Made by a program: the position numbers and the translations under genes
Shown here: positions 52,643 through 60,499 of the stretch, piece after piece
Layout: the number at the start of each line of letters is the position of its first letter
How positions within the stretch are numbered: the first letter of the stretch is position 1
Source of the DNA: Cyclobacteriaceae bacterium
GTDB lineage: Bacteria; Bacteroidota; Bacteroidia; Cytophagales; Cyclobacteriaceae
NCBI GenBank assembly: GCA_022842845.1
Contig: JALHOT010000003.1
Coordinates: 124,001 to 188,000 of the forward strand
Length of the DNA: 64,000 nucleotides
Direction of reading: 5' to 3'
Notes under the pieces: model-generated
Seen by the model: only the letters and a program-made list of their open reading frames with translations
Told to the model about the DNA's origin: nothing
Database searches by the model: none

Positions 52643-53314
52643 ATGATTGAGGCGCAACCTTCTGTGCATTGGCTGGGTATTCGGATTGACGAACCCATGA
52701 CTACCCTTACCGATTTACTGGTGAGTGCTGTTTGTTTTTACGCGTATTTCAAACTTCGCAAGCTTGATGCTAAAAGCAAAGGCCTGATTTATTTTCGTTA
52801 TTACTTTTTATTGATGGGTCTTGCCACCTTGCTGGGTGGTGTTATCGGTCATGCTTTTTTATATGCCTTTAGTTTCAGCTGGAAACTACCCGGCTGGGTT
52901 GTGAGTATGTTTTCGGTGGCCTTCATTGAACGCTCTGCCATTGACTATGCAAAAGCTTACATTCCAAAAAAAGTAGGCAGTTTTTTCTTACGCCTTAACA
53001 TTATTGAGCTCATTACTATTATGACAATTACACTCTACACCCTTAATTTCAAATGGGTAGAGTTTCATTCAGGCTATGGTTTACTGGCCATTGTTTTTCC
53101 CTTTCATGCTTTTGTCTATTTCAAAACGAAAAATAAGGGTAGCAAAACTATTATGCTGGCTGTAGGCATCGCCTCCATTGCTGCCCTTGTTTTTATGAAT
53201 AAAGTCGCTGCGCATGTATGGTTCAACCACCTTGATATCAGCCATACTTTAATGGCCGTAGCCGCTTATGTTTTTTACAGAGGAGCCTTGCAGCTCTATC
53301 CGATTGAAAAATAG
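52643..53314 (+). CDS. Multi-pass membrane protein, DUF6962-like
   Basis: 223 residues with about six to seven membrane helices spread over the whole length (about 22-40, 49-76, 83-97, 108-128, 136-153, 159-178, 196-215). The first loop has PMTTLTDLLVSAVCFYAYFKL and several His residues lie in helices (GHAFLY, AAHVWFNHLDISHT), which may bind metal or haem. It resembles a Bacteroidota membrane family I recall as DUF6962, with no known function. A TATCTTTA element near 52621 is seven of eight bases from the -7 consensus. Confidence 0.75.
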   Translation: MIEAQPSVHWLGIRIDEPMTTLTDLLVSAVCFYAYFKLRKLDAKSKGLIYFRYYFLLMGLATLLGGVIGHAFLYAFSFSWKLPGWVVSMFSVAFIERSAIDYAKAYIPKKVGSFFLRLNIIELITIMTITLYTLNFKWVEFHSGYGLLAIVFPFHAFVYFKTKNKGSKTIMLAVGIASIAALVFMNKVAAHVWFNHLDISHTLMAVAAYVFYRGALQLYPIEK

Positions 53315-53362
53315 CCATGAACAAAATATAGCTGTCTCGGTTTTTCAAACAACAGACTTCAA

Positions 53363-53370
53363 TATTTTTG
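53363..53370 (+). promoter_or_regulatory. -7 promoter element for the GroES-like gene
   Basis: TATTTTTG is an exact TAnnTTTG match ending 8 bases before the ATG at 53378. The transcript would be essentially leaderless or have a leader of one or two bases. Confidence 0.5.
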
Positions 53371-53377
53371 CAACGCT

Positions 53378-53749
53378 ATGAAACTGACTCCCGATATCAA
53401 GCTTAAAAAACTTATTGTTGTTGGCGACCGTGTATTAATAAAACCGGCAAAGAATGCCGACAGAACGGCCAGTGGTTTATACTTGCCTCCCAGCGTACAA
53501 GAAAAAGAAAAAATTCAAAGCGGCAATATCATTAAAGTCGGCCCAGGCTACCCCTTACCCTTACCAACTGATGATGAGCCTTGGAAAGAGCGTGATGAGC
53601 AAATAAAATATTTACCCCTGCAAGCCCAGGAAGGTGACTTAGCCATCTTTCTGCAGAAAGGTGCTATTGAGGTTATGTACGAGGATGAAAAGTATTATAT
53701 CGTTTCTCAGGCTTCTATTCTGATGCTTGAGCGCGAAGAAGAACTCTAA
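53378..53749 (+). CDS. Divergent GroES-like co-chaperonin
   Basis: 123 residues, longer than the usual 90-97 of GroES. The core motifs are kept: VGDRVLIKPA, the mobile loop region ADRTASGLYLPP that binds GroEL, IQSGNIIKVGPG, and the late GDLAIF..YIVSQASILMLE roof strands. An insertion of about 25 residues (YPLPLPTDDEPWKERDEQIKYLP, not in ordinary GroES) follows VGPG, and the C-terminus ends in a charged EREEEL tail. No groEL is adjacent. It may serve a special client or ring. A 68-residue gene follows 7 bases downstream. Confidence 0.9.
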   Translation: MKLTPDIKLKKLIVVGDRVLIKPAKNADRTASGLYLPPSVQEKEKIQSGNIIKVGPGYPLPLPTDDEPWKERDEQIKYLPLQAQEGDLAIFLQKGAIEVMYEDEKYYIVSQASILMLEREEEL

Positions 53750-53756
53750 GAAGATT

Positions 53757-53963
53757 ATGAGAGGTCTTTCCTTCGATGTATTACGCACTGCCAAAAAGTA
53801 CAAGCTCATTAATTATGGCGAGCGTCATGATTTTATTATTGAAGATATCCTCGCCAATGGGGATTTTAAGGTGAAGGATATCCATACACTTGAGCGATAC
53901 TTATTAAAGGACCTGATCCGTTATGGAAAGGGGCCCGATTTTGAGATCAGAGAGCTCGAGTAA
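53757..53963 (+). CDS. Small hypothetical protein after the GroES-like gene
   Basis: 68 residues from the ATG at 53757, 7 bases after the GroES-like stop; a TTG frame from 53727 would overlap that gene and is rejected. The sequence MRGLSFDVLRTAKKYKLINYG, then DFIIEDILANGDFKVKDIHTL, is mixed helix and strand with a high share of charged residues and no cysteine. It has no named family I know. The tight spacing implies coexpression with the GroES-like protein, and perhaps a functional link. Confidence 0.75.
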   Translation: MRGLSFDVLRTAKKYKLINYGERHDFIIEDILANGDFKVKDIHTLERYLLKDLIRYGKGPDFEIRELE

Positions 53964-54068
53964 GTTAATTTCGCCCAAGCAGGATTGCACATTTTTTAGA
54001 CTTTGTGCCCCTGCTTTTGTTTCTTTACATCTCTTTTCACCATTCGGTGCGCTTAAAACGAGGTATTT

Positions 54069-54890
54069 ATGCAGGATTTAAAGATTTCACTTATTCAGTC
54101 CGATATTAATTGGGAGGACATTGGCGCAAACCTAGCCATGTTCGAAGAGAAAATCTGGAGAATTTCCGGCCCTACGGACGTAATCGTACTACCCGAGATG
54201 TTTACCACAGGCTTCACCATGAATGCCCATAAACATGCTGAAATGATGAATATGCGCACCTTTAAATGGATGCGCCAAATGGCAGAACAAACTGGGGCAT
54301 TAATATTAGGCAGTTACATCTGCAATGTGCATGATCGGTACTACAACCGCCTTTTATGGATGGAGCCTAACGGCCAACACAAGACCTACGATAAGCGCCA
54401 TCTGTTCAGAATGGCCAATGAACACAAAACCTACTCACCGGGCGAAAGTACTTTAGTTGCCAGCTGGAAGGGTTGGAGAATTTGCCCGCAAATATGCTAC
54501 GACTTGCGCTTTCCGGTATGGAGCCGTAACCGCTTCGACTATGAAAGTCAGAAATTAAATTATGATGTATTGCTGTACGTAGCCAACTGGCCTCAGGTAC
54601 GCATTAACGCTTGGGAGACTTTGCTGCGTGCACGCGCAATCGAAAACCTAAGTTATGTAATAGGGGTAAACCGTGTAGGTATAGATAATGATGGCATGGA
54701 ATACAACGGTAACTCTGCTGTAATCGGGCCAAAAGGCGATACTATTTTTTCTATTGATGGCGTTGAAGCGGAGAAGACGATTGAGTTGAGCGCTAATGCT
54801 TTGCTTGCCTTCCGCGATAAATTTCCAGCCTACCTGGATGGTGATGATTTCTCGATAGAGCAAGGAGAATTTGAAGAAGATTTTAATTAA
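54069..54890 (+). CDS. Nitrilase-superfamily amidohydrolase (omega-amidase-like)
   Basis: 273 residues. The catalytic triad is visible as Glu43 in LPEMFTTGF, Lys109 in YDKRHLFRM and Cys143 in CPQICYDLRFPVW, with the NW..RINAWETLLRARAIENLSYVIGVNRVG block closing the active site. Length and motifs resemble the YafV/Nit2 omega-amidases that hydrolyse 2-oxoglutaramate or similar amides in the cytoplasm. The exact substrate is not shown. It is followed by a bidirectional terminator at 54899-54926. Confidence 0.92.
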   Translation: MQDLKISLIQSDINWEDIGANLAMFEEKIWRISGPTDVIVLPEMFTTGFTMNAHKHAEMMNMRTFKWMRQMAEQTGALILGSYICNVHDRYYNRLLWMEPNGQHKTYDKRHLFRMANEHKTYSPGESTLVASWKGWRICPQICYDLRFPVWSRNRFDYESQKLNYDVLLYVANWPQVRINAWETLLRARAIENLSYVIGVNRVGIDNDGMEYNGNSAVIGPKGDTIFSIDGVEAEKTIELSANALLAFRDKFPAYLDGDDFSIEQGEFEEDFN

Positions 54891-54898
54891 GCATCATC

Positions 54899-54926
54899 AA
54901 AAAGGGTCTGTTTAAAGACCCTTTTT
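54899..54926. terminator. Bidirectional terminator between the nitrilase and PAS/GAF genes
   Basis: AAAAAGGGTCT at 54899-54909 pairs with AGACCCTTTTT at 54916-54926 around a six-base loop. The A run on one side and the T run on the other allow termination in both directions, matching the convergent genes. Confidence 0.9.
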
Positions 54927-54928
54927 AA

Positions 54929-57094
54929 TTACAACCTTATTTGCTTTACCGCTAACTCTGCTTCCAGCATCGCAGCTCTTTCCATGGCACTTTTCTGTTC
55001 GGTAATGTCGCGGCTTACCACGGCACAACCGATCACTTCTTCTTTATCATCTAAAATTGGCTCAACAAAAACTTCAAGGTATAAGGTTTTGTCCCCTACC
55101 TTTCTCTCTTCCGTAAAATGTAATCGTTCGCCTGCCAGTCCTTTGTCGTAACGTGGCTTCCATACTTTTTGTGCCTCTTCCGAAAGCACCTCCATGATCA
55201 GCTTTCCTTCACTCAGTTCTACACCAGTAGCCTTGAAACGATTGCGCAGCGTTTTATTGGCTATCAGAATTTTGTACTCACGGTCAATAGCAAAATAAGA
55301 GTCGTTGGTAAAGTTGATCAGGGCATTGATAATAAAGCCTCTGCGCAGTGTTTCATTTTCTGCTTTATGGCGCTGGGTAACATCTCTGGATACAACCGAA
55401 AGGCCAAATACAGCTCCCTTCACATCAACCATGGGATTGATAAAATACTCTCTAAAAGAGTCTTCTCCTTTCACAGAACTTTTTAACACAAATTGTAAAT
55501 GCTCACCGGCTAAAGCGCGATCGTAATGTGCTTTCCATTCATCGCGCACAGCACCCAGAGTTTGCAGGGCATCTGCACCCACCTCCAAATTTTCGTATTG
55601 CGTTCCTTTATACCTTTTACGCAATGCATCGTTCATCACTATAATGCGATAGTATTTGTCCATCGCAATGATTGAGTCTGTTGTTGCATTGATAAGCGAG
55701 TTGAGGTTATTCTGCTTTTCGCTTACCTCTCTGGTTTGCTCTGACAACATGCGTTGAGCCCGCTCCATTTCTTCTTGCGTAGCCTGCATCTCCTCCATAT
55801 TCTGCCGCATCTCCTCCTCCTGCGCTTTCATTTGTTCCGTCATCATTTCAGCTTGCTCCAGCAACTCTTTGTTGCGCTCATTATTGCGCGAGTTCAATAT
55901 GGTAGAGGCAATGCTTTCACCTACCTTCTCAAGAAACTCTATTTCATATGCTTCGAATTTTTTGAAAGAGGCCATCTCAAGTACGCCTACTACGCGCTCT
56001 TCATTTTTGAGAGGTACTATGATAATAGCACGCGGATTTGATTCACCCAGACCAGAGGTTATGGTTATATAGCCCTCCGGTATGTCTGTCATATAAATCG
56101 TTGATTTTTCGATGGCTGCCTGCCCCACTAGACCCTGTCCCATTTCAATCCGCTTTTCAAGAAATTTCTTTCGGTTCCAGGCACGTGAACTGATCAATTT
56201 TAGATGTTCATCATGGGTACCCCCTTGCTCTAAGGTAAAGATGGAGCCTTGGTTGGCCTTCATATAGCTAATGATCTCGGTAAGGACCGAGTCGCACAAG
56301 GTTTGCAATTCATTAACATGAGTCCTTAACAACTCTCCGATATTAGCCAACCCCAGGGTCATAAATTTTTCTTTGGATTCCCGCTCATCGGCTTCCAATA
56401 GGCTTTTGCGCATGCTTAGCAAAGAGTGACCCAGGCTATCCGGATGCTCAGAAGGATACTCGGCTTTCAACTTTCCCTGGCTGATGCTTTCTGCGAATTG
56501 CTGATTACTTTCAATCAAAGCCAACTGCTTTTTCATTTGACTTGCTTGTTCTGCCGCCTCACCTGTTTGTCGATGCTGCAATTCAGACCACATGGCACAA
56601 AGCACTGTATAGGCTGCTACTATCAACACATGCAAGGTGTAATCTCCAAATGAAATGGGGCCACTTTGCATCAGAAAAGGTTGTACCCATTCATGTTCAC
56701 TTTTAAAATGAAGGATTGAAACAAAAAACAGATGCAGGAGAGCAGCAGGCACCAGTACCTTCCAATCTTCATAAAAAAGTAAGATGGTTAGCACCACAAA
56801 ATAGAAAAAATGAGAGGCTTGTAAACCCTGAAGTTGATAATGAAACTGTATGGTGAATCCCGCAAGGATAAGACCGTTTAAATATCGGTTGTAGGCCCCC
56901 AAAGCCAAGGGTACAAAAAATAAGGCCAGCAAAGCAATGCCACCCACAAGACCAGCCGACCAGGTATTGTAAAAGGCTGCCAGTAAAATTCCAATGAAGA
57001 AAAAGGAAAAGGTAGCTCGCTTGGCGATAGCGTTGGCCTGATCTGTTACTTTTTGATAGTAAGGAGCCAGCTCAACTGCATTCAGGTGATTCAT
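54929..57094 (-). CDS. Membrane PAS/GAF sensor protein without output domain
   Basis: 721 residues. About six membrane helices lie in residues 27-170, then a linker helix, a GAF domain (about 255-405, with RVVGVLEMASF), a coiled coil (about 405-468, EEEMRQNMEEMQATQEEMERAQ) and two PAS domains with C-terminal PAC motifs (about 463-578, ending VVSRDVTQ; about 585-700, ending VVSRDITEQ). The protein stops after a short helix (about 700-721); no histidine kinase, GGDEF, phosphatase or methyl-accepting domain follows. It must act through a partner. The downstream terminator at 54899 shows the gene ends here in earnest. Confidence 0.9.
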   Translation of the reverse strand: MNHLNAVELAPYYQKVTDQANAIAKRATFSFFFIGILLAAFYNTWSAGLVGGIALLALFFVPLALGAYNRYLNGLILAGFTIQFHYQLQGLQASHFFYFVVLTILLFYEDWKVLVPAALLHLFFVSILHFKSEHEWVQPFLMQSGPISFGDYTLHVLIVAAYTVLCAMWSELQHRQTGEAAEQASQMKKQLALIESNQQFAESISQGKLKAEYPSEHPDSLGHSLLSMRKSLLEADERESKEKFMTLGLANIGELLRTHVNELQTLCDSVLTEIISYMKANQGSIFTLEQGGTHDEHLKLISSRAWNRKKFLEKRIEMGQGLVGQAAIEKSTIYMTDIPEGYITITSGLGESNPRAIIIVPLKNEERVVGVLEMASFKKFEAYEIEFLEKVGESIASTILNSRNNERNKELLEQAEMMTEQMKAQEEEMRQNMEEMQATQEEMERAQRMLSEQTREVSEKQNNLNSLINATTDSIIAMDKYYRIIVMNDALRKRYKGTQYENLEVGADALQTLGAVRDEWKAHYDRALAGEHLQFVLKSSVKGEDSFREYFINPMVDVKGAVFGLSVVSRDVTQRHKAENETLRRGFIINALINFTNDSYFAIDREYKILIANKTLRNRFKATGVELSEGKLIMEVLSEEAQKVWKPRYDKGLAGERLHFTEERKVGDKTLYLEVFVEPILDDKEEVIGCAVVSRDITEQKSAMERAAMLEAELAVKQIRL

Positions 57095-57165
57095 AGGTTT
57101 GGGCTAATCTACAAATGAAAAGAAAGATCAATTCACTTGAAAGCCATCAGTATAAAATTATTGGG

Positions 57166-58401
57166 CTATTCCACTTTTTGAAGCTTTCTTAGGCTTGGCG
57201 CCCTCCAGGCTGTAAGTCCAGCGGTGAGTAAAGTCATGCACCCACCAAATACCACCGAGGGAACAAGTCCTAGCAGTCGTGCCGCCACGCCCGATTCGAA
57301 CATGCCAATCTCGTTTGATGAGCCAATAAAAATGTTATTAACGGCAGACACTCTCCCTTTCATGTTTTCGGGTGTTAATGTTTGCAGTAAAGTGCTACGA
57401 ATAATAACACTGACACCATCAAAACAACCACTCAACATCAGTAAGGTAAGTGACAGCCAGAAGCTGGTAGATAACGAAAAAGCTATCATGCAAACACCAA
57501 AGCCCGCCACTGACCACAATAATTTCTTTCCAATGTTTCTATTAATCGGATGGTGCGCAAAATAAAAGGCAACGAGCAAGGCTCCAACAGAAGGTGCAGA
57601 TCGCAATAAGCCAAGTGCTTCAGCACCTGCATTCAGTACTTCTTTGGCAAAGATCGGCAGTAATGCAACGGCCCCACCAAACAATACTGCAAACAAATCC
57701 AGTGAGATGGCTCCGAGAATGATCTTATTTTTAAATACAAACTTCAACCCGGCTTTAATCTTTTCACTGGTGCTTTGTTCTTCTGTTGCAGGGGGTAAGG
57801 GTTTGTACGATACAAAAGAAATCAGTATGAGGGCCGTGCATATTAAAGCAACATCTACGACATACGCTGTCTGTAATCCAAAAAAACCATAGACAAATCC
57901 ACCCAAAGCCGGGCCAGCGATCAAAGCGGTTTGCCAAAAGCTGCTATTCCAGGTAATGGCATTTTTAAAAACTTCTCGAGGCACCAACTGAGGCATATAA
58001 GCAAAATTGGCTGGGGTTAAAAAACCGCGGGCTATTCCACTAAAAAAAATAACCATATAAATGGGCACTACTCCATATTGGAATGTCAACGCATCTGCCT
58101 GGAGGCTAAATACTAAAAGCGCTACCGAGCAGCCTACTAGTATTGAAATACAGATAAGTATTATTTTTTTTCGTTGAACGATATCTGCCACATGGCCTGC
58201 ATAGAGAGAAACAGCAATTGATGGCAAGGCCTCAGCCAATCCAATTAAGCCAAGCGACAAAGGGTCATTGGTAATTTCATATACTTGCCACCCCACCACT
58301 ACAGCCTGGAGGTTAATAGCCAGGGTGATAAAAAAGCGAGCAGAGACAAACAGACGAAAGTCTTTTACCTTAAGGGCCGCATAAGCATCATGCTTGCTCA
58401 T
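57166..58401 (-). CDS. MFS transporter, EntS/DUF894-like exporter
   Basis: 411 residues with twelve membrane helices. The N-terminus MSKHDAYAALKVKDFRLFVSARFFITL and the loop-2 motif GHVADIVQRKKIILI are typical of the MFS_3 group, together with GFLTPANFAYMPQLV and the SGCFDGVSVIIRSTLLQTLTPENMKGRVSAVNNIFIGSSNEIGMFESG-type loop (key part TPENMKGRVSAVNNIF). Members export siderophores, drugs or small peptides in exchange for protons. The start is 1 base from the end of the NadR-like gene, so the two form one transcript. Confidence 0.92.
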   Translation of the reverse strand: MSKHDAYAALKVKDFRLFVSARFFITLAINLQAVVVGWQVYEITNDPLSLGLIGLAEALPSIAVSLYAGHVADIVQRKKIILICISILVGCSVALLVFSLQADALTFQYGVVPIYMVIFFSGIARGFLTPANFAYMPQLVPREVFKNAITWNSSFWQTALIAGPALGGFVYGFFGLQTAYVVDVALICTALILISFVSYKPLPPATEEQSTSEKIKAGLKFVFKNKIILGAISLDLFAVLFGGAVALLPIFAKEVLNAGAEALGLLRSAPSVGALLVAFYFAHHPINRNIGKKLLWSVAGFGVCMIAFSLSTSFWLSLTLLMLSGCFDGVSVIIRSTLLQTLTPENMKGRVSAVNNIFIGSSNEIGMFESGVAARLLGLVPSVVFGGCMTLLTAGLTAWRAPSLRKLQKVE

Positions 58402-58402
58402 A

Positions 58403-58918
58403 TTATAATTGCTCTATTACTGAAAGGGCTTTTTGCAATCTTATTTCAGGAGTTCCAGATAGCTCGGTATAAACAAGATCAAGAGACTTTAAAGTGTCTC
58501 TGTATAAACTCATTAATTGCCCGCGTTGTTCAGGATGTTCCCGTAAGGGATCATCTTCCCAGGGAATATCAATGTTAGTCAATAGATAAGCGTCATACTT
58601 TCTATCCTTTAGCAATGTCAAAATCGCTGGATCACAATCACCATACTTAAATTCGCTCCAGATTTTGATAACAACCAAATTTGTATCACAGACCAACAAA
58701 GATTTCGTTTGAGTGGCAATAGTATCTTCTAAAGCTAATTGACCTTGCGCAATCAATAGTAAGTCTGCTTGCTGATAGGGTCGATCCAATGCATCTAAAA
58801 ATTCACGCGCATACTCTGGTACCCAATTAGTTTTGCACACTTGGGCCAATGCTTTTGCCAAAGAACTTTTGCCAGTACATTCAGGGCCAACGATGGCAAT
58901 TCGTTTAAGTTGGGTCAT
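58403..58918 (-). CDS. NadR-like P-loop kinase (nicotinamide riboside kinase type)
   Basis: 171 residues with no second domain. The Walker A loop is GPECTGKSSLAKAL (residues 11-24), and a lid arginine region with the motif WVPEYAREFLD follows, as in the C-terminal kinase domain of NadR. The late block DIPWEDDPLREHPEQR resembles the NadR substrate loop. The likely reaction is ATP-dependent phosphorylation of nicotinamide riboside to NMN, but the short AAA_28 family has other activities. It lies 1 base upstream of an MFS transporter rather than the usual PnuC. Confidence 0.85.
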   Translation of the reverse strand: MTQLKRIAIVGPECTGKSSLAKALAQVCKTNWVPEYAREFLDALDRPYQQADLLLIAQGQLALEDTIATQTKSLLVCDTNLVVIKIWSEFKYGDCDPAILTLLKDRKYDAYLLTNIDIPWEDDPLREHPEQRGQLMSLYRDTLKSLDLVYTELSGTPEIRLQKALSVIEQL

Positions 58919-59009
58919 CTGTTGAGGGCTATGCGCATCTACAGTGCGAAAATGATGGTAATTTCGTTAAAACTATAAGGTTCTTTATCTTTCCCATAAA
59001 TATTTACCC

Positions 59010-60443
59010 GTGAACCGCAGAACAGTACTCAGGCACTTAGGTTTTGGCATGTCAGCAGGATTGGTGCTGCCCAGTATATTATCTTCTTGCATCAGCAACG
59101 ATCCTGGCCCAGAGGTAGCTTACGATGGTGTTGTAGCCATTATTGGGGCTGGTGCTGCAGGGCTCTTTGCTGCTGATATATTAAGAAGCAAAGGTGTAAA
59201 AGTGCGGGTGTTTGAGGCCAATAATCGAGTAGGAGGACGCATTTACTCGATACGTGCTTTTAATACTGAATTCAATTCATTTCCCAGACAGGATTTCCCT
59301 ATTGAAATTGGCGCAGAACGAGTGCTCGGTACGGATGCGGCATGGGCCGAGGTTATCAAATTGCTGCGTGTACCAACGGTAGATTTTAAAAGCTTATCTA
59401 CACCTCAATACATTATTGACAGCACTTTGCGTAGCGAAGCAACGGCATTATTGGATAGTGACTTTAATGCTGCTCAGAATTTTGTGAATGCCCTCAGCAA
59501 CCAAACAGGCAGTACCATTAAAAATGCAATTACCACACAAGGCATTAATACGCGTGTTCACGGTGTGCTCAACTCTCTCATTGGAAATCAGTACGGAACT
59601 AACAATGAAAGCCTAGGTGCAAGCGGTCTTGCCGAAGCTTTAGGAAAACGCACGCGCAATACAGATGAGTTGATTTTGCGCGACAATCCTATGCAGGATA
59701 TTTTGATATCGCGCTTTGCACAGACCGTAGAAAAAGTTGAACTCAATAAAAAAGTAACACGAGTCGTAAATCAAGGCGACACCATCGACCTATCTGTTAC
59801 AAACACTCTGGATGCAAGCGAGGAAATTGTTACGGTAAATAAAGTAATCATAGCTGTTCCCTTGTCTATTCTTAAAAACGAAGAAATTGTATTTAGTCCG
59901 GCTCTGCCTCAAGCTAAGCTTAGTGCCATGGCAAAAGTTGGTATGGATGCGAGCATGCGCGTAGTACTCGATTTCAGACAAAACCTTTGGGGAGATGATA
60001 CGAATTTCATTCTTGGCGGAAATAAGGGGCCGCTCTATTTTAATGCAGGTGTTGGCCGAAGTGAATTCAACAAAATATTATCAGTAACCATTAACGGACC
60101 TAAAGCTGCCGAGTTGGGCGCCTTAGGCAACAATGCTGTTAATGAACTTGTGCTTGAACTCGATAGTATTCTTGATGGCAAGGCATCTGCGAATGTAAAG
60201 GACTCCTTCATTATAAAAGATTGGGCGGCCGACCAGTTTATTAAGGGTGGGTACTCCTATCCAATCAATGGTGGTGGAGAAGCAGACAGAGTCAGCTTGG
60301 CCGAAGCCATAAATGATAACCTATTCTTTGCTGGTGAAGCGACTGATCTTCAGGGTGATTGGGGCACGGTAAATGGTGCACTTAATTCGGGTGAACGCGC
60401 TGCGTTAGAAGTAATTGATGCCATTCTTAATCCAGTGGCTTAA
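59010..60443 (+). CDS. Exported flavin amine oxidase (FAD-dependent)
   Basis: 477 residues from a GTG start at 59010. The N-terminus NRRTVLRHLGFGMSAGLVLP carries a twin-arginine pair and ends LSSC (Cys27), so it looks like a Tat-exported lipoprotein. The FAD-binding GAGAAGLFAADIL (46-58), VFEANNRVGGRI (68-78) and late FAGEAT segments are those of flavin monoamine oxidases. It should oxidise an amine or amino acid outside the cytoplasm, giving H2O2. The gene is divergent from the NadR-like gene and convergent with the TolC-type gene. Confidence 0.92.
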   Translation: MNRRTVLRHLGFGMSAGLVLPSILSSCISNDPGPEVAYDGVVAIIGAGAAGLFAADILRSKGVKVRVFEANNRVGGRIYSIRAFNTEFNSFPRQDFPIEIGAERVLGTDAAWAEVIKLLRVPTVDFKSLSTPQYIIDSTLRSEATALLDSDFNAAQNFVNALSNQTGSTIKNAITTQGINTRVHGVLNSLIGNQYGTNNESLGASGLAEALGKRTRNTDELILRDNPMQDILISRFAQTVEKVELNKKVTRVVNQGDTIDLSVTNTLDASEEIVTVNKVIIAVPLSILKNEEIVFSPALPQAKLSAMAKVGMDASMRVVLDFRQNLWGDDTNFILGGNKGPLYFNAGVGRSEFNKILSVTINGPKAAELGALGNNAVNELVLELDSILDGKASANVKDSFIIKDWAADQFIKGGYSYPINGGGEADRVSLAEAINDNLFFAGEATDLQGDWGTVNGALNSGERAALEVIDAILNPVA

Positions 60444-60499
60444 TAACGGCAAGTGTAGAGAGCCGAAGGACTACTTGCTAAACTCTATACTACCCCAAC

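Noticed and set aside
60444-60499. Terminator between the flavin oxidase and TolC genes
   Set aside because: Only weak, imperfect pairing (GCAAGT with ACTTGC) without a T run is present.
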